Under the pieces are notes generated by a model that saw nothing but the letters and a program-made list of their open reading frames with translations, was not told the origin of the DNA and did not search any database. Of a stretch of DNA of 64,000 nt, positions 1 to 8,882 are shown one piece after another. A program made the translations under genes and the position numbers. This DNA comes from Foliimonas ilicis (GTDB lineage Bacteria > Pseudomonadota > Alphaproteobacteria > Rhizobiales > Rhizobiaceae): the NCBI RefSeq assembly GCF_039939195.1, contig NZ_JBDUUH010000008.1, forward strand, positions 1-64,000, read 5' to 3'. Numbering within the stretch: position 1 is the stretch's first letter; each line of letters opens with the position of its first letter.

Positions 1-30
1 GCCTGCATTTCTATTTAAGAATGAATGACC

Positions 31-981
31 TTAATAACCCGCATCGCGATCCACCACATTCTGTGGCGCTTCTCCACGATCAATAGCGTCCATCTGCGCA
101 AGCATCATGCGTGCAAGCTGGTCGGGGTCAGATGTCGCTGCCGCATGTGGCGTTACGAAGATTTTCGGATGGGTCCAGATTGGGCTGGTTTTGGGCAGCG
201 GCTCAATCTCGAACACATCGAGACTCGCTTCCTTGAGCGTTCCGTCATCCAGCGCGCGGACGATGTCGGCATCTTTCTGCAATCTGCCGCGACCGGCCTG
301 AATAAGCACCGCCCCGCCAAGCCCATTGCGGCGGCGCAATTCGCGCAGCAATTCGTAATTGACGATGCCTTCGGTGGCTGGTGTCCATGGCAAAAGCACG
401 ATCAGAATATCGGTTGCGTTCAGAAACGGAACCAGCCCGGCATCGCCCGCAAATGTATCGACGCCCTCGAAGCTCTTGGCATTCCGGCTCCAGCCATTCA
501 CGCGGAAGCCGAGCGCCAGAAGCTGCTTGGCGGTCGCACGGCCCAATTCGCCGAACCCCATGATACCGACGGAAATGTCGTTTGCGGTTCGCTGCAGCGG
601 CTCATGCCAGATCTTGCGCTGCTGCTGGACGCGGAAAAGATGCCCCTGCCGGTGATGATCCATCACGCGCCAGACGAGATATTCGGTCATATGGCGGGTG
701 AGATTGTCGGCCACGACGCGCACGATCGGCACATCCGGCAGGCCGGGATCGGTCAGAATGTGATCGATCCCGGCGCCCACCGAGAATATCGCGCGCAGAT
801 TGGGCAGGTTTTTCAGCACATTGTGCTTCTGCCTCCAGACGACGGCGTATTCGATGGACGGGTCCTGCGCGCCTTCGGGCTCCAGCACCACCTTGCGCTT
901 GCCCGACAGGGCATCGTGCCAATGCTGCGGGTTCAGACCCGTCACTGAAACAAGAATGCGTCCGCTGCTGTCGTCTGCCAT
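31..981 (-). CDS. 2-hydroxyacid dehydrogenase, glyoxylate/hydroxypyruvate reductase A type
   Basis: NAD(P)-dependent D-2-hydroxyacid dehydrogenase of 316 aa, predicted to reduce glyoxylate or hydroxypyruvate in the cytosol. The nucleotide-binding fold has the glycine-rich stretch GIMGFGELGRATAK near residues 138-151. The catalytic Arg lies in IQAGRGR, the Glu in FEIEPLP, and the His in VTPHAAA near the C-terminus. Length and motif order fit the GhrA branch rather than the longer GhrB/SerA branch. It starts 18 bases after the yejF stop on the same strand, so it is probably the last gene of the yej operon, although no link to peptide uptake is known. The exact substrate cannot be read from sequence. 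Confidence 0.85.
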   Translation of the reverse strand: MADDSSGRILVSVTGLNPQHWHDALSGKRKVVLEPEGAQDPSIEYAVVWRQKHNVLKNLPNLRAIFSVGAGIDHILTDPGLPDVPIVRVVADNLTRHMTEYLVWRVMDHHRQGHLFRVQQQRKIWHEPLQRTANDISVGIMGFGELGRATAKQLLALGFRVNGWSRNAKSFEGVDTFAGDAGLVPFLNATDILIVLLPWTPATEGIVNYELLRELRRRNGLGGAVLIQAGRGRLQKDADIVRALDDGTLKEASLDVFEIEPLPKTSPIWTHPKIFVTPHAAATSDPDQLARMMLAQMDAIDRGEAPQNVVDRDAGY

Positions 982-999
982 GAGATATGCCCCTGCCTG

Positions 1000-2631
1000 C
1001 TATTCGCTGACTGCGCCGACCTCCGCCGTCTCGATGCGGAAAGCTGCCGAGATCAAGGCGCGAGTATAGTCGGTTTGCGGGTTTTCGAAAATCTGCTCGG
1101 AGGAGCCGTATTCCACGACCTTGCCGTTGCGCATGACGATCACCTCATTCGCCAGCGCGCGCACCACCTTCAGATCGTGGCTGATGAACAGATAAGCGAG
1201 GTCATGTTTGGCTTGCAGGCTGCGCAGAAGATCGACCACCTGCGCCTGAACGCTCATATCGAGCGCCGATGTCGGCTCGTCCAGCATGACGAAGCGTGGC
1301 TTCAAAACCATCGCGCGCGCAATCGCGACGCGCTGGCGCTGGCCGCCGGAAAACTCATGCGGATAGCGAAGACGTGTTTCAGGATCGAGGCCCACCTCGC
1401 GCAGAACATTCACGACGCGCTCGTCGCGCTGGTCGGCGTTCAGCTTCGGCTCGTGGATTTTCAGGCCTTCCTCGATGATTTCGGAGACCGACATGCGCGG
1501 GCTGAGCGATCCGAACGGGTCCTGAAAGACGATCTGCAATTCACGGCGCAGCGGCCGCATATCGTTGAACGACAATTCGTTTATGTTGCGTCCGTCGAAA
1601 TGGATTTTCCCGGTCGAGGAAATCATCCGCGAGAGTGCCAGCCCAAGCGTGGTCTTGCCCGACCCGGATTCGCCGACCACGCCGACCGTCTGCCCGGCAC
1701 GAATGGCGATGTCGATGCCATCGACCGCCTTGACGTGATCGACAGTCTTGCGGAAGAAGCCCTGCTTGATCGGAAACCAGACCTTGATGTCATCGCCCGA
1801 CATCACAGTCTTTGCGGAGGCGTCCGCAACCGGCGGCTTGCCCTTCGGCTCGGCGGCCAGAAGATGGCGCGTATATTCGTGCTGCGGATTGGCGAAGATG
1901 TCCTTGGTCGGACCCGTCTCGACGATCTTGCCCTTGGTCATGACGCAGACACGGTCCGCGATCTTGCGCACGATTCCGAGGTCGTGCGTGATGAACAGCA
2001 TCGACATGCCATTCTTCGTCTTGAGGTTCGCCAGGAGCTCCAGAATCTGTGCCTGAACGGTCACGTCCAGCGCGGTCGTAGGCTCGTCGGCAATCAGCAG
2101 CGCGGGTTCGTTTGCGAGCGACATGGCGATCATCACGCGCTGGCGCTGGCCGCCGGAAAGCTGATGCGGATAGGCGCCAAGGCGTTTTTCCGGCTCGCGG
2201 ATACCGACCTCGTTCAGTAGCGCGAGTGTCCTCGCACGCGCCTGTTTGTCGCCCATGCCCTGATGTATTTTCAGGACTTCGACAATCTGCTGCTCGATCG
2301 TGTGCAGCGGATTGAGCGAGGTCATCGGCTCCTGAAAGATCATGGTGATCTTGTTGCCGCGAACCTTACGAAGCGCTTTTTCGCCTTTCGCGAGCAGATC
2401 CTCGCCCTCGAACAGGATTTGCCCGGAAGGATGGCTGGCCGAAGGGTAGGGCAGGAGCTTCAGCACGGACAGCGCCGAAACCGACTTGCCCGAACCGGAT
2501 TCGCCCACCAGCGCCACCGTCTCGCCCTTCTGGATATCGAAGGAGATATGATCGACGGCCAGCGACTCCCGCCCGCCTTGCGTGAAGGCGATGGAGAGGT
2601 CGCGGACGGACAGCAAAGGCTCTTTACTCAT
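1000..2631 (-). CDS. yejF: Peptide ABC transporter, fused double ATPase YejF
   Basis: Cytoplasmic ATPase of the Yej oligopeptide importer. One 543-aa chain carries two ABC domains. The first Walker A (GESGSGKS) is near residue 41, with signature LSGGQRQR and Walker B LLIADEP. The second Walker A (GESGSGKT) is near residue 319, with signature FSGGQRQR and Walker B VMLDEP. Each half ends in an oligopeptide-transporter C-terminal extension. The fused two-ATPase layout is typical of YejF, whereas Opp/Dpp systems use two separate genes. Its ATG overlaps the yejE stop by 4 bases, indicating translational coupling. In Brucella and enterics the Yej system is linked to antimicrobial peptide resistance and microcin C uptake. 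Confidence 0.95.
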   Translation of the reverse strand: MSKEPLLSVRDLSIAFTQGGRESLAVDHISFDIQKGETVALVGESGSGKSVSALSVLKLLPYPSASHPSGQILFEGEDLLAKGEKALRKVRGNKITMIFQEPMTSLNPLHTIEQQIVEVLKIHQGMGDKQARARTLALLNEVGIREPEKRLGAYPHQLSGGQRQRVMIAMSLANEPALLIADEPTTALDVTVQAQILELLANLKTKNGMSMLFITHDLGIVRKIADRVCVMTKGKIVETGPTKDIFANPQHEYTRHLLAAEPKGKPPVADASAKTVMSGDDIKVWFPIKQGFFRKTVDHVKAVDGIDIAIRAGQTVGVVGESGSGKTTLGLALSRMISSTGKIHFDGRNINELSFNDMRPLRRELQIVFQDPFGSLSPRMSVSEIIEEGLKIHEPKLNADQRDERVVNVLREVGLDPETRLRYPHEFSGGQRQRVAIARAMVLKPRFVMLDEPTSALDMSVQAQVVDLLRSLQAKHDLAYLFISHDLKVVRALANEVIVMRNGKVVEYGSSEQIFENPQTDYTRALISAAFRIETAEVGAVSE

Positions 2632-3779
2632 TTGAACGTCTTCCGCGGATCGAACGCGTCGCGCGTCGCTTCGCCGACGAATATGAGCAGCGACAGCATG
2701 ATCGAAATCACGAAGAAGCCGGAAAGCCCAAGCCAGGGCGCGTTCAGATTGCGCTGTCCCTGCTTCAGCAATTCACCGAGCGAAGCCGAGCCGGGCGGCA
2801 GGCCGAAGCCGAGGAAGTCCAGCGAGGTCAGCGTGGTGATCGAGCCGTTCAGGATGAAGGGCAGGAATGTCAGCGTCGCCACCATGGCGTTGGGCAGCAG
2901 ATGCCGGAACATGATCGTGCGGTTCGGCACACCAAGCGCGCGGGCCGCATTCACATATTCGAAATTGCGCGCGCGCAGGAACTCGGCGCGAACGACGCCC
3001 ACAAAAGCGACCCACGAGAAAAGCAGCATCAGCCCAAGCAGGATGAAGAACCCCGGCGGCAGAACGGCAGCCACAATCAGCAGAAGGTAGAGAACCGGAA
3101 TGGCCGACCAGATTTCGATGAAACGCTGGAAGATAAGGTCGGTGACGCCGCCGAAATAACCCTGAACGGCACCGGCCGAGACACCGATGAGGGCAGAGCC
3201 GAGCGTCAGGATCAGGCCGAAAAGAACCGAGACGCGGAACCCGTAGATGACACGCGCCATGACGTCGCGCGCCTGATCATCGGTGCCAAGCCAGTTCCAG
3301 TTGCCGACGACGCAATTGGGATCGTTCGCGCCCTGCGGATAGCGCGTGCAGCGCGTTTCCTTGTCGTACATCCATGATGGCTTGGCGGGTGCCGCCTGCG
3401 GAATTTCATTGTTCACGGAGCGGTAGGAATAGCGGATCGGTGGCCAGATCGCCCAGCCATTCGCTTCGATCTCGTCCATGATGATCGGATCGCGGTAATC
3501 CGTTATGGCGTAGAAGCCGCCGAATTTCTCCTCCGGATAATCGATCAGAACAGGCATCAGAATCTCGCCCTTGTAATAGGCGAGTACCGGCTTGTCATTC
3601 GCCAGAAACTCGGCGAACAGCGACAGCACGAAGATGATGAGGAAAATCCAGAGCGACCAGTATCCGCGCCGGTTCGCCTTGAAATTCTGCCAGCGACGTT
3701 GATTAAGGGGCGAAAGCCATGGCCGCTTTCGCTTCTCGACTGCTGCTGGCGCGAGTGGTTCGTTCACGACGCTATTCAT
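2628..3779 (-). CDS. yejE: Peptide ABC transporter permease YejE
   Basis: Inner-membrane permease of the Yej importer, 383 aa. The first membrane segment is near residues 42-58. A long periplasmic loop with two Cys (residues about 135-160) follows, then a DppC-type permease core with the EAA-like loop NAARALGVPNRTIMFRHLLP. The frame stays open a further 142 codons upstream, but that part lies inside yejB and has no permease character. I therefore chose the ATG at 3779, which overlaps the yejB TGA by one base (TGATG). It pairs with YejB to form the channel. Confidence 0.93.
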   Translation of the reverse strand: MNSVVNEPLAPAAVEKRKRPWLSPLNQRRWQNFKANRRGYWSLWIFLIIFVLSLFAEFLANDKPVLAYYKGEILMPVLIDYPEEKFGGFYAITDYRDPIIMDEIEANGWAIWPPIRYSYRSVNNEIPQAAPAKPSWMYDKETRCTRYPQGANDPNCVVGNWNWLGTDDQARDVMARVIYGFRVSVLFGLILTLGSALIGVSAGAVQGYFGGVTDLIFQRFIEIWSAIPVLYLLLIVAAVLPPGFFILLGLMLLFSWVAFVGVVRAEFLRARNFEYVNAARALGVPNRTIMFRHLLPNAMVATLTFLPFILNGSITTLTSLDFLGFGLPPGSASLGELLKQGQRNLNAPWLGLSGFFVISIMLSLLIFVGEATRDAFDPRKTFK

Positions 3780-4882
3780 CAAACGTCTCGCCGCTCGAAA
3801 TCGATGCGCGGATCGATCCAGGTGTAGGTCAGGTCGGAAACAAGGCTGATAACGAGGCCAATCAGCGAGAAGATGTAGAGATTGGCGAAGACCACCGGAT
3901 AATCGCGATCGAGGATCGAGCGGAAACCGAGAAGGCCGAGCCCATCCAGCGAGAAGATGTTTTCGATGAGTAGAGAGCCGGTGAAGAAGGCGGAGATGAA
4001 GGCGCCCGGAAAGCCTGCGATGATGATGAGCATGGCATTGCGGAAGACGTGGCCGTAAAGCACCTGCCGTTCCGACAAGCCCTTGGCGCGGGCGGTCACG
4101 ACATACTGCTTGCGAATTTCGTCGAGGAAGGAATTCTTGGTCAGAAGTGTCGTCGTCGCGAACGCCGAAAGCACCATTGCGGTCAACGGCAGGGTGATGT
4201 GCCACAGATAATCGAGGATTTTCCCGCCGATCGAAAGCTGGTCGAAATTATCCGATGTCAGGCCGCGCAAGGGGAACCAGTCGAAGAAGGATCCGCCCGC
4301 GAACAGCACCATGAGCAGGATAGCGAACAGGAAACCCGGTATCGCATAGCCGACGATGACGATGCCGCTGGTCCATATGTCGAAGGCCGAGCCGTCCTTC
4401 ACCGCCTTCCGAATGCCGAGCGGTATCGAAATCAGATAGGATAAAAACGTTATCCAGAGCCCCAGCGATATTGAAACCGGCATTTTTTCCAGAATGAGAT
4501 CGAGCACCGATATGTCGCGGAAATAACTGTCCCCGAAATCGAAGCGCGCATAATTCCAGATCATCATGCCGAAGCGTTCCAGCGGCGGCTTGTCGAAACC
4601 GAATTGTTTCTCGAGTTTCGCGATGAATTCGGGGTCCAGCCCCTGCGCGCCGCGATATTTGGACGAGACTTCGCCGCCCACTTCGAAATTGGTCATACTC
4701 CCGGCATCGCCACCACCACCGCCGAGACGGTCGGTGGAATCGCCGCCTTGTCCGGTTATGCGTGAAATGACCTGCTCGACAGGCCCGCCGGGGGCGAACT
4801 GGATGACGAGGAACGAAATGGCCATGATGCCGAGCAATGTCGGCACCATCAGCAGAACGCGTCGAAGAATATAGGCGCCCAT
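3779..4882 (-). CDS. yejB: Peptide ABC transporter permease YejB
   Basis: Inner-membrane permease of 367 aa and DppB type. The N-terminal membrane segment (ILRRVLLMVPTLLGIMAISF) is followed by a periplasmic loop with Gly/Asp-rich sequence near residues 45-65, as in other YejB proteins. Five further membrane segments and the EAA-type loop TARAKGLSERQVLYGHVFRN follow. It starts 75 bases after the yejA2 stop and is coupled to yejE through TGATG. With YejE it forms the membrane pore of the peptide importer. Confidence 0.94.
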   Translation of the reverse strand: MGAYILRRVLLMVPTLLGIMAISFLVIQFAPGGPVEQVISRITGQGGDSTDRLGGGGGDAGSMTNFEVGGEVSSKYRGAQGLDPEFIAKLEKQFGFDKPPLERFGMMIWNYARFDFGDSYFRDISVLDLILEKMPVSISLGLWITFLSYLISIPLGIRKAVKDGSAFDIWTSGIVIVGYAIPGFLFAILLMVLFAGGSFFDWFPLRGLTSDNFDQLSIGGKILDYLWHITLPLTAMVLSAFATTTLLTKNSFLDEIRKQYVVTARAKGLSERQVLYGHVFRNAMLIIIAGFPGAFISAFFTGSLLIENIFSLDGLGLLGFRSILDRDYPVVFANLYIFSLIGLVISLVSDLTYTWIDPRIDFERRDV

Positions 4883-4957
4883 CAGCCGATGCTCACAGCG
4901 AGACGGGTTTCAGGATTGCGCGACAATCCATGTCCCGCCAGATGCGCGTTGCGCTCA

Positions 4958-6832
4958 TTACCCCTTGCCAATTGCCGCCGCCTTGTCCTTGTCGAACCAC
5001 CAGATTGCCTCGACCGGGAAGCCATAATCGGGTTTCGGTTCCTTGAAACCGAACATATCCCAGAATGCTGCCCGGTGATTCGGCGAAAACCAATTTGGAA
5101 TCCAGTCTTGCCGCACGCGCAAGACCCGATCGAGCGCGCGCATTGCCACAGTCAGCGTCTCGCGATTGTCCGCAGCACCGATTGCGTTGATCAGGGCGTC
5201 GATCGCGGGACTGGCCGTGCCGGGAAGGTTGCGGCTACCGGAAACACTGGCGGCGCGCGAGTGAAACACGTTTTCCAACTCGTCGCGGGTCGGAGTCGCG
5301 CTGAATGACAGTGCCTGCATGTACAGATCATAGTCGAAATCGCGCTGCCGGGCTTCGTATTGCGCGGAATCGACCAGGCGGATCGTTGCGTTGACGCCGA
5401 CAGCCTTCAGATTTTCCACCCATGGGCCGACCAGCCGGACGAAAGAATCGTCATCCACCAGCATTTCGGCGTCGAGCGTCTCGCCCTTTTCGTTTCTCAG
5501 CATATTGCCGCTGCGCTTCCATCCGGCTTCGGCAAAAAGCTTCGAAGCTTGGCTGAGGAGCTTTCTGTCCCGCCCCGAACCGTCGGAAACGGGCTGGATA
5601 ACGGCATCGCCGAATGCTTCCAGCGGCAACTCTCCGCGAAACGGTTCGAGAAGCGCCAGTTCTTCCGGTGAGGGAGAGCCTTCGGCCTTGAACTCGGATT
5701 TTTCGAAGCAGGATTGCGACCGCTCATACAGACCGAAGAACAGATTGCGATTGGTCCATTCGTAGTCGAAGCAAAGGTTCAGCGCGCGCCGCACGCGAAT
5801 ATCCTTGAAGCGTTCGCGGCGCTGGTTGATCGCAGTGCCTTGCATCGAAGGACGTAAATCCGACGGGAAATCGCGCTTGATGACCTTGCCTGCATTAAGC
5901 GCGGGAAAATCATATCCCGTTGCCCATATGCGGGCTGTCGCTTCCTGCCGATAGAAGATGTCGCCTTTCTTGAAAGCTTCGAATCCGGCCTGCCTATCGC
6001 GGTAGAACTCGATACGGATGCGGTCGAAATTATACTGTCCGCGATTGATCGGCAGGTCGCGCGCCCAGTAATCCTCGACCCGGTCGTATTCGATCCATTG
6101 GCCTGCCGACAAGCGCCCGACCTTGTAGGGGCCGGAACCCAGCGGCGGCTTCATCTGCGAGGCGTCGAATTTGTTTTCCGTATAATAGGCGGACGAAATG
6201 ATCGGGAAACCGACGACATTCAAAATGGTCCGCGCCGATTGCTTGCCTGAGAAAGTCAGGCGGAAGGTGCGATCATCCAGCGCCTTCGCTTCCGTCATTT
6301 CGGTCAGCGAAAGCATCAGGGTCGGATGCCCGGATTCCTTGAATGTATCGAATGTGAAAGCGACATCACGCGCCGTCAGCGGCGTTCCGTCATGGAATTT
6401 CGCTTCCGGGCGCAGTGAAAATTCGAAGCTGTTGCGATCTGCCGAAAGCGTCACGCTTTCTGCGAGCAGCCCGTAAACCGCATCCGGTTCATCCAATGCT
6501 GAACCCATCAGCGAATCGAAGCACATCTCGATGCGCGGCGGTCCGTCGCCTCTTAGCGAGAATGCGTTCAGCGTGTTGAAGGTGAGAACGCTTTGATTAA
6601 AGCCCCAGTTGGGCGGCGAGAAATTGAAGGTTCCGCCCTTTGGAGCATCCGCATTCACATAGTCGAAATGCGGAAAGTCTTTTGGATATTTCAGATCGCC
6701 GAATGCCGACAGCCCGTGAAGCTTCACCTCGGTTAGGCTTTCGGCAAATGCACGGCCCGGCAGAATTGCTGCCAGCGCCGCCGAACCTGTGGCGGCGAGA
6801 AATGCGCGGCGTGGCAGCCGGAAGCTCGTCAT
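4958..6832 (-). CDS. yejA2: Peptide-binding protein of the Yej transporter, second copy
   Basis: Periplasmic solute-binding protein of family 5 (SBP_bac_5), 624 aa, feeding peptides to YejBEF. The N-terminus carries a twin-arginine-like signal (LPRRAFLAATGSAAL) ending near AFA, so this copy may leave by Tat. The binding fold includes KFHDGTPLTARDVAFTFDTFK near residues 145-165 and the family-typical GSGPYKVGRLSAG. The ATG at 6832 overlaps the yejA1 TGA by one base; a TTG one codon upstream is possible. Two tandem YejA paralogues before yejB are the known Brucella layout (YejA1/YejA2). The pair probably widens peptide specificity, which is inference. Confidence 0.9.
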   Translation of the reverse strand: MTSFRLPRRAFLAATGSAALAAILPGRAFAESLTEVKLHGLSAFGDLKYPKDFPHFDYVNADAPKGGTFNFSPPNWGFNQSVLTFNTLNAFSLRGDGPPRIEMCFDSLMGSALDEPDAVYGLLAESVTLSADRNSFEFSLRPEAKFHDGTPLTARDVAFTFDTFKESGHPTLMLSLTEMTEAKALDDRTFRLTFSGKQSARTILNVVGFPIISSAYYTENKFDASQMKPPLGSGPYKVGRLSAGQWIEYDRVEDYWARDLPINRGQYNFDRIRIEFYRDRQAGFEAFKKGDIFYRQEATARIWATGYDFPALNAGKVIKRDFPSDLRPSMQGTAINQRRERFKDIRVRRALNLCFDYEWTNRNLFFGLYERSQSCFEKSEFKAEGSPSPEELALLEPFRGELPLEAFGDAVIQPVSDGSGRDRKLLSQASKLFAEAGWKRSGNMLRNEKGETLDAEMLVDDDSFVRLVGPWVENLKAVGVNATIRLVDSAQYEARQRDFDYDLYMQALSFSATPTRDELENVFHSRAASVSGSRNLPGTASPAIDALINAIGAADNRETLTVAMRALDRVLRVRQDWIPNWFSPNHRAAFWDMFGFKEPKPDYGFPVEAIWWFDKDKAAAIGKG

Positions 6833-8730
6833 CAATTGCCGCTCTTGTATTTGGCCGCCAGCGCCTTTTCCTTTTCAGGGTCGATCCACCAGGAGTCGAT
6901 ATCCGCGCCGAGATATTCCGGCTGCTTGTCGGGAATGCCGAATTTGTTCCAGTAGGCCAGGAAGATGTTCGGCCGGCTGAACTGCGGAACGATGTAATAA
7001 TTCCACAACAAAACCCGGTCGAGTGCATGGGTGGCGGCAACGAGATCGTCGCGGTCGGTGGCGAAGATGATCCTATCGACAAGCGCATCGACCACCGGAT
7101 TTTTGATGCCTGAATAGTTTCTCGAACCCTGCGCGTCGGCAGCCTGCGATCCCCAGTAATCGCGCTGTTCGTTGCCGGGCGAACTGGACTGCGGCAGGAC
7201 CGAAGTTATCACGTCGTAATCGAAGCCGTTGACCCGGTTTATATACTGGCTGCTGTCGATAACGCGTAGCGAGGCGGTAACACCGATCTTGCGCAAATTG
7301 GCGATGAACGGATTGATCGTCGATTCCGATCCTTGCCTCGAATCCAGAATTTCGAAGACAAATGGCGCGCCTGTCTTTTCGTTGGTCATCTTGCCGTCTT
7401 TTATTTTCCAGCCCGCCTCGGCAAACAGCTCGATCGCCTTGCGCAAATTCTGCCGTTCGGATTGAGGCGTTTCATAGACAGGCAATTTGAACTCTTGCGT
7501 AAAGAGTTCGGGCGGCAACTGGTCCTTGTACTCGTTGAGGATTTCGAGTTCCGCGCCCTGCGGCAGACCGCTGGATGCGAGATCGCCGCCGACGAAATAG
7601 CTGTCCGTGCGGACATTGAGGCCGAAGGACTGCGTGCGGTTCATGGTCTCGAAATCAAAGGCGTATGTCAGAGCCTCGCGCACCTTCCGATCCTGAAACA
7701 TCGGCCTGCGCAGGTTCATTATGAAGCCCTGCATGTTCTGGTAAGCGGTCGCCTTGAACTCGCGCTTGATGACATCGCCTGCGTTGAAGGCAGGGAAATT
7801 ATAGACGGTCATCCAGCGGCGCGCGCTGGCTTCCGCCTCGATATCCTCGATGCCGCCCTTGGTGAAGGCCTGCCAGGCTGCGGATTCGTCCTGAATATAG
7901 ACATAGCGGCGGCGATCGAAATTGTTACGGCCGACATTGACGCCGATATCCGCGGCCCAATGGTCAGGGACCCGGCTCCAGATTATTTCGGAGCCTGGCC
8001 GGAAACTCTCGAGCTTGTAGGGGCCGGAACCCAGCGGCGCTTCCAGCGTCGGGCGGGTTACGTCGCGCTTCTTGCCGTTCTTGTCCGTGCCTTCCCACCA
8101 ATGCTTGGGCAGCACGACGAGATCGCCGATGATCTTGGGCAATTCACGATTGCCCTTCTGGTCGAAGCGGAACTCGACCTCGCGGTCGGAGATAGCCACG
8201 GCCTCGGTGACGTTGGTGTAATAGCGGTTGTACATCGGGCTGTTGGTTTTCAGCACGTTGAACGACCAGATGACGTCGTCGGTGGTTATCGGCGTGCCGT
8301 CATGCCATTTGGCGCGAGGATCCAGGCGGTAGGTGACCGAGGAAAAGTCATCCGGATATTTGAACGCATCTGCAATCAGCGGGTGGCTGACGCTGGGTTC
8401 GTCGCGAGACTGCTCCATCAGCGTTTCATAGAGAATTCCACCGCCGAAGGATGCGAAACCGGCCGCGGGAGAGCCTTGCACGATGTAGGGATTGAAGCTG
8501 TCGAAGGAGCCCGATGCCACTGAATTGAGCGTGCCGCCCTTGGGCGCGTCAGGGTTCACATAGTCGTAGCGTTTGAAATCAGTGCCATATTTCGACTCGG
8601 CGTCCAGCGATGAAGACACGCGCCACTCGTCGGCGTGGGCCAGGGTTGGTAAGGCGGTTGCTACACCGATTGCGAGAAGGGCGGCAATGAAGCCGTTTCC
8701 GTGAAGGGTCGCTTTCCAGCCTGCTCGCAT
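6832..8730 (-). CDS. yejA1: Peptide-binding protein of the Yej transporter, first copy
   Basis: Periplasmic family 5 solute-binding protein of 632 aa, the first gene of the yej operon. A Sec-type signal peptide with an Ala-rich core near residues 13-31 ends at AHADEW. The body parallels its neighbour YejA2: YDYVNPDAPKGGT near residue 55, AKWHDGTPITTDDVIWSFN near residue 138 and GSGPYKLESFRPGSE near residue 230. The start ATG is preceded by GAAGAGGACAG, a fair ribosome site. The roughly 100 bases between this start and the terminator at 8831-8857 should hold the operon promoter. No obvious box was recognised there. Confidence 0.92.
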   Translation of the reverse strand: MRAGWKATLHGNGFIAALLAIGVATALPTLAHADEWRVSSSLDAESKYGTDFKRYDYVNPDAPKGGTLNSVASGSFDSFNPYIVQGSPAAGFASFGGGILYETLMEQSRDEPSVSHPLIADAFKYPDDFSSVTYRLDPRAKWHDGTPITTDDVIWSFNVLKTNSPMYNRYYTNVTEAVAISDREVEFRFDQKGNRELPKIIGDLVVLPKHWWEGTDKNGKKRDVTRPTLEAPLGSGPYKLESFRPGSEIIWSRVPDHWAADIGVNVGRNNFDRRRYVYIQDESAAWQAFTKGGIEDIEAEASARRWMTVYNFPAFNAGDVIKREFKATAYQNMQGFIMNLRRPMFQDRKVREALTYAFDFETMNRTQSFGLNVRTDSYFVGGDLASSGLPQGAELEILNEYKDQLPPELFTQEFKLPVYETPQSERQNLRKAIELFAEAGWKIKDGKMTNEKTGAPFVFEILDSRQGSESTINPFIANLRKIGVTASLRVIDSSQYINRVNGFDYDVITSVLPQSSSPGNEQRDYWGSQAADAQGSRNYSGIKNPVVDALVDRIIFATDRDDLVAATHALDRVLLWNYYIVPQFSRPNIFLAYWNKFGIPDKQPEYLGADIDSWWIDPEKEKALAAKYKSGN

Positions 8731-8830
8731 ACTGTCCTCTTCAAAAATTGAATCGCCAGTCTAGTGAATTCCCGCACCATGAAAACCGCCAGTCTTTGCG
8801 TTTTTTCAGGCACATGCAGAATTTCTAACA

Positions 8831-8857
8831 AAAAAGCCGGGCTGAACCCGGCTTTTT
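8831..8857. terminator. Bidirectional-looking intrinsic terminator
   Basis: A perfect 11-bp inverted repeat (AAAAAGCCGGG / CCCGGCTTTTT) with a CTGAA loop. The arms end in A and T runs, so it can act on either strand. It lies just past the stop of the minus-strand cytochrome c gene and upstream of yejA1, so its main role is to end the cytochrome transcript. Confidence 0.85.
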
Positions 8858-8882
8858 CATGATCTGCAATATTACAATTTCG

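Noticed and set aside
1075..2220. 381-codon plus-strand open frame
   Set aside because: Antisense shadow of yejF, caused by GC-rich codon bias.
3780..4205. 142-codon extension of yejE
   Set aside because: The segment lies inside yejB in another frame and has no membrane character.
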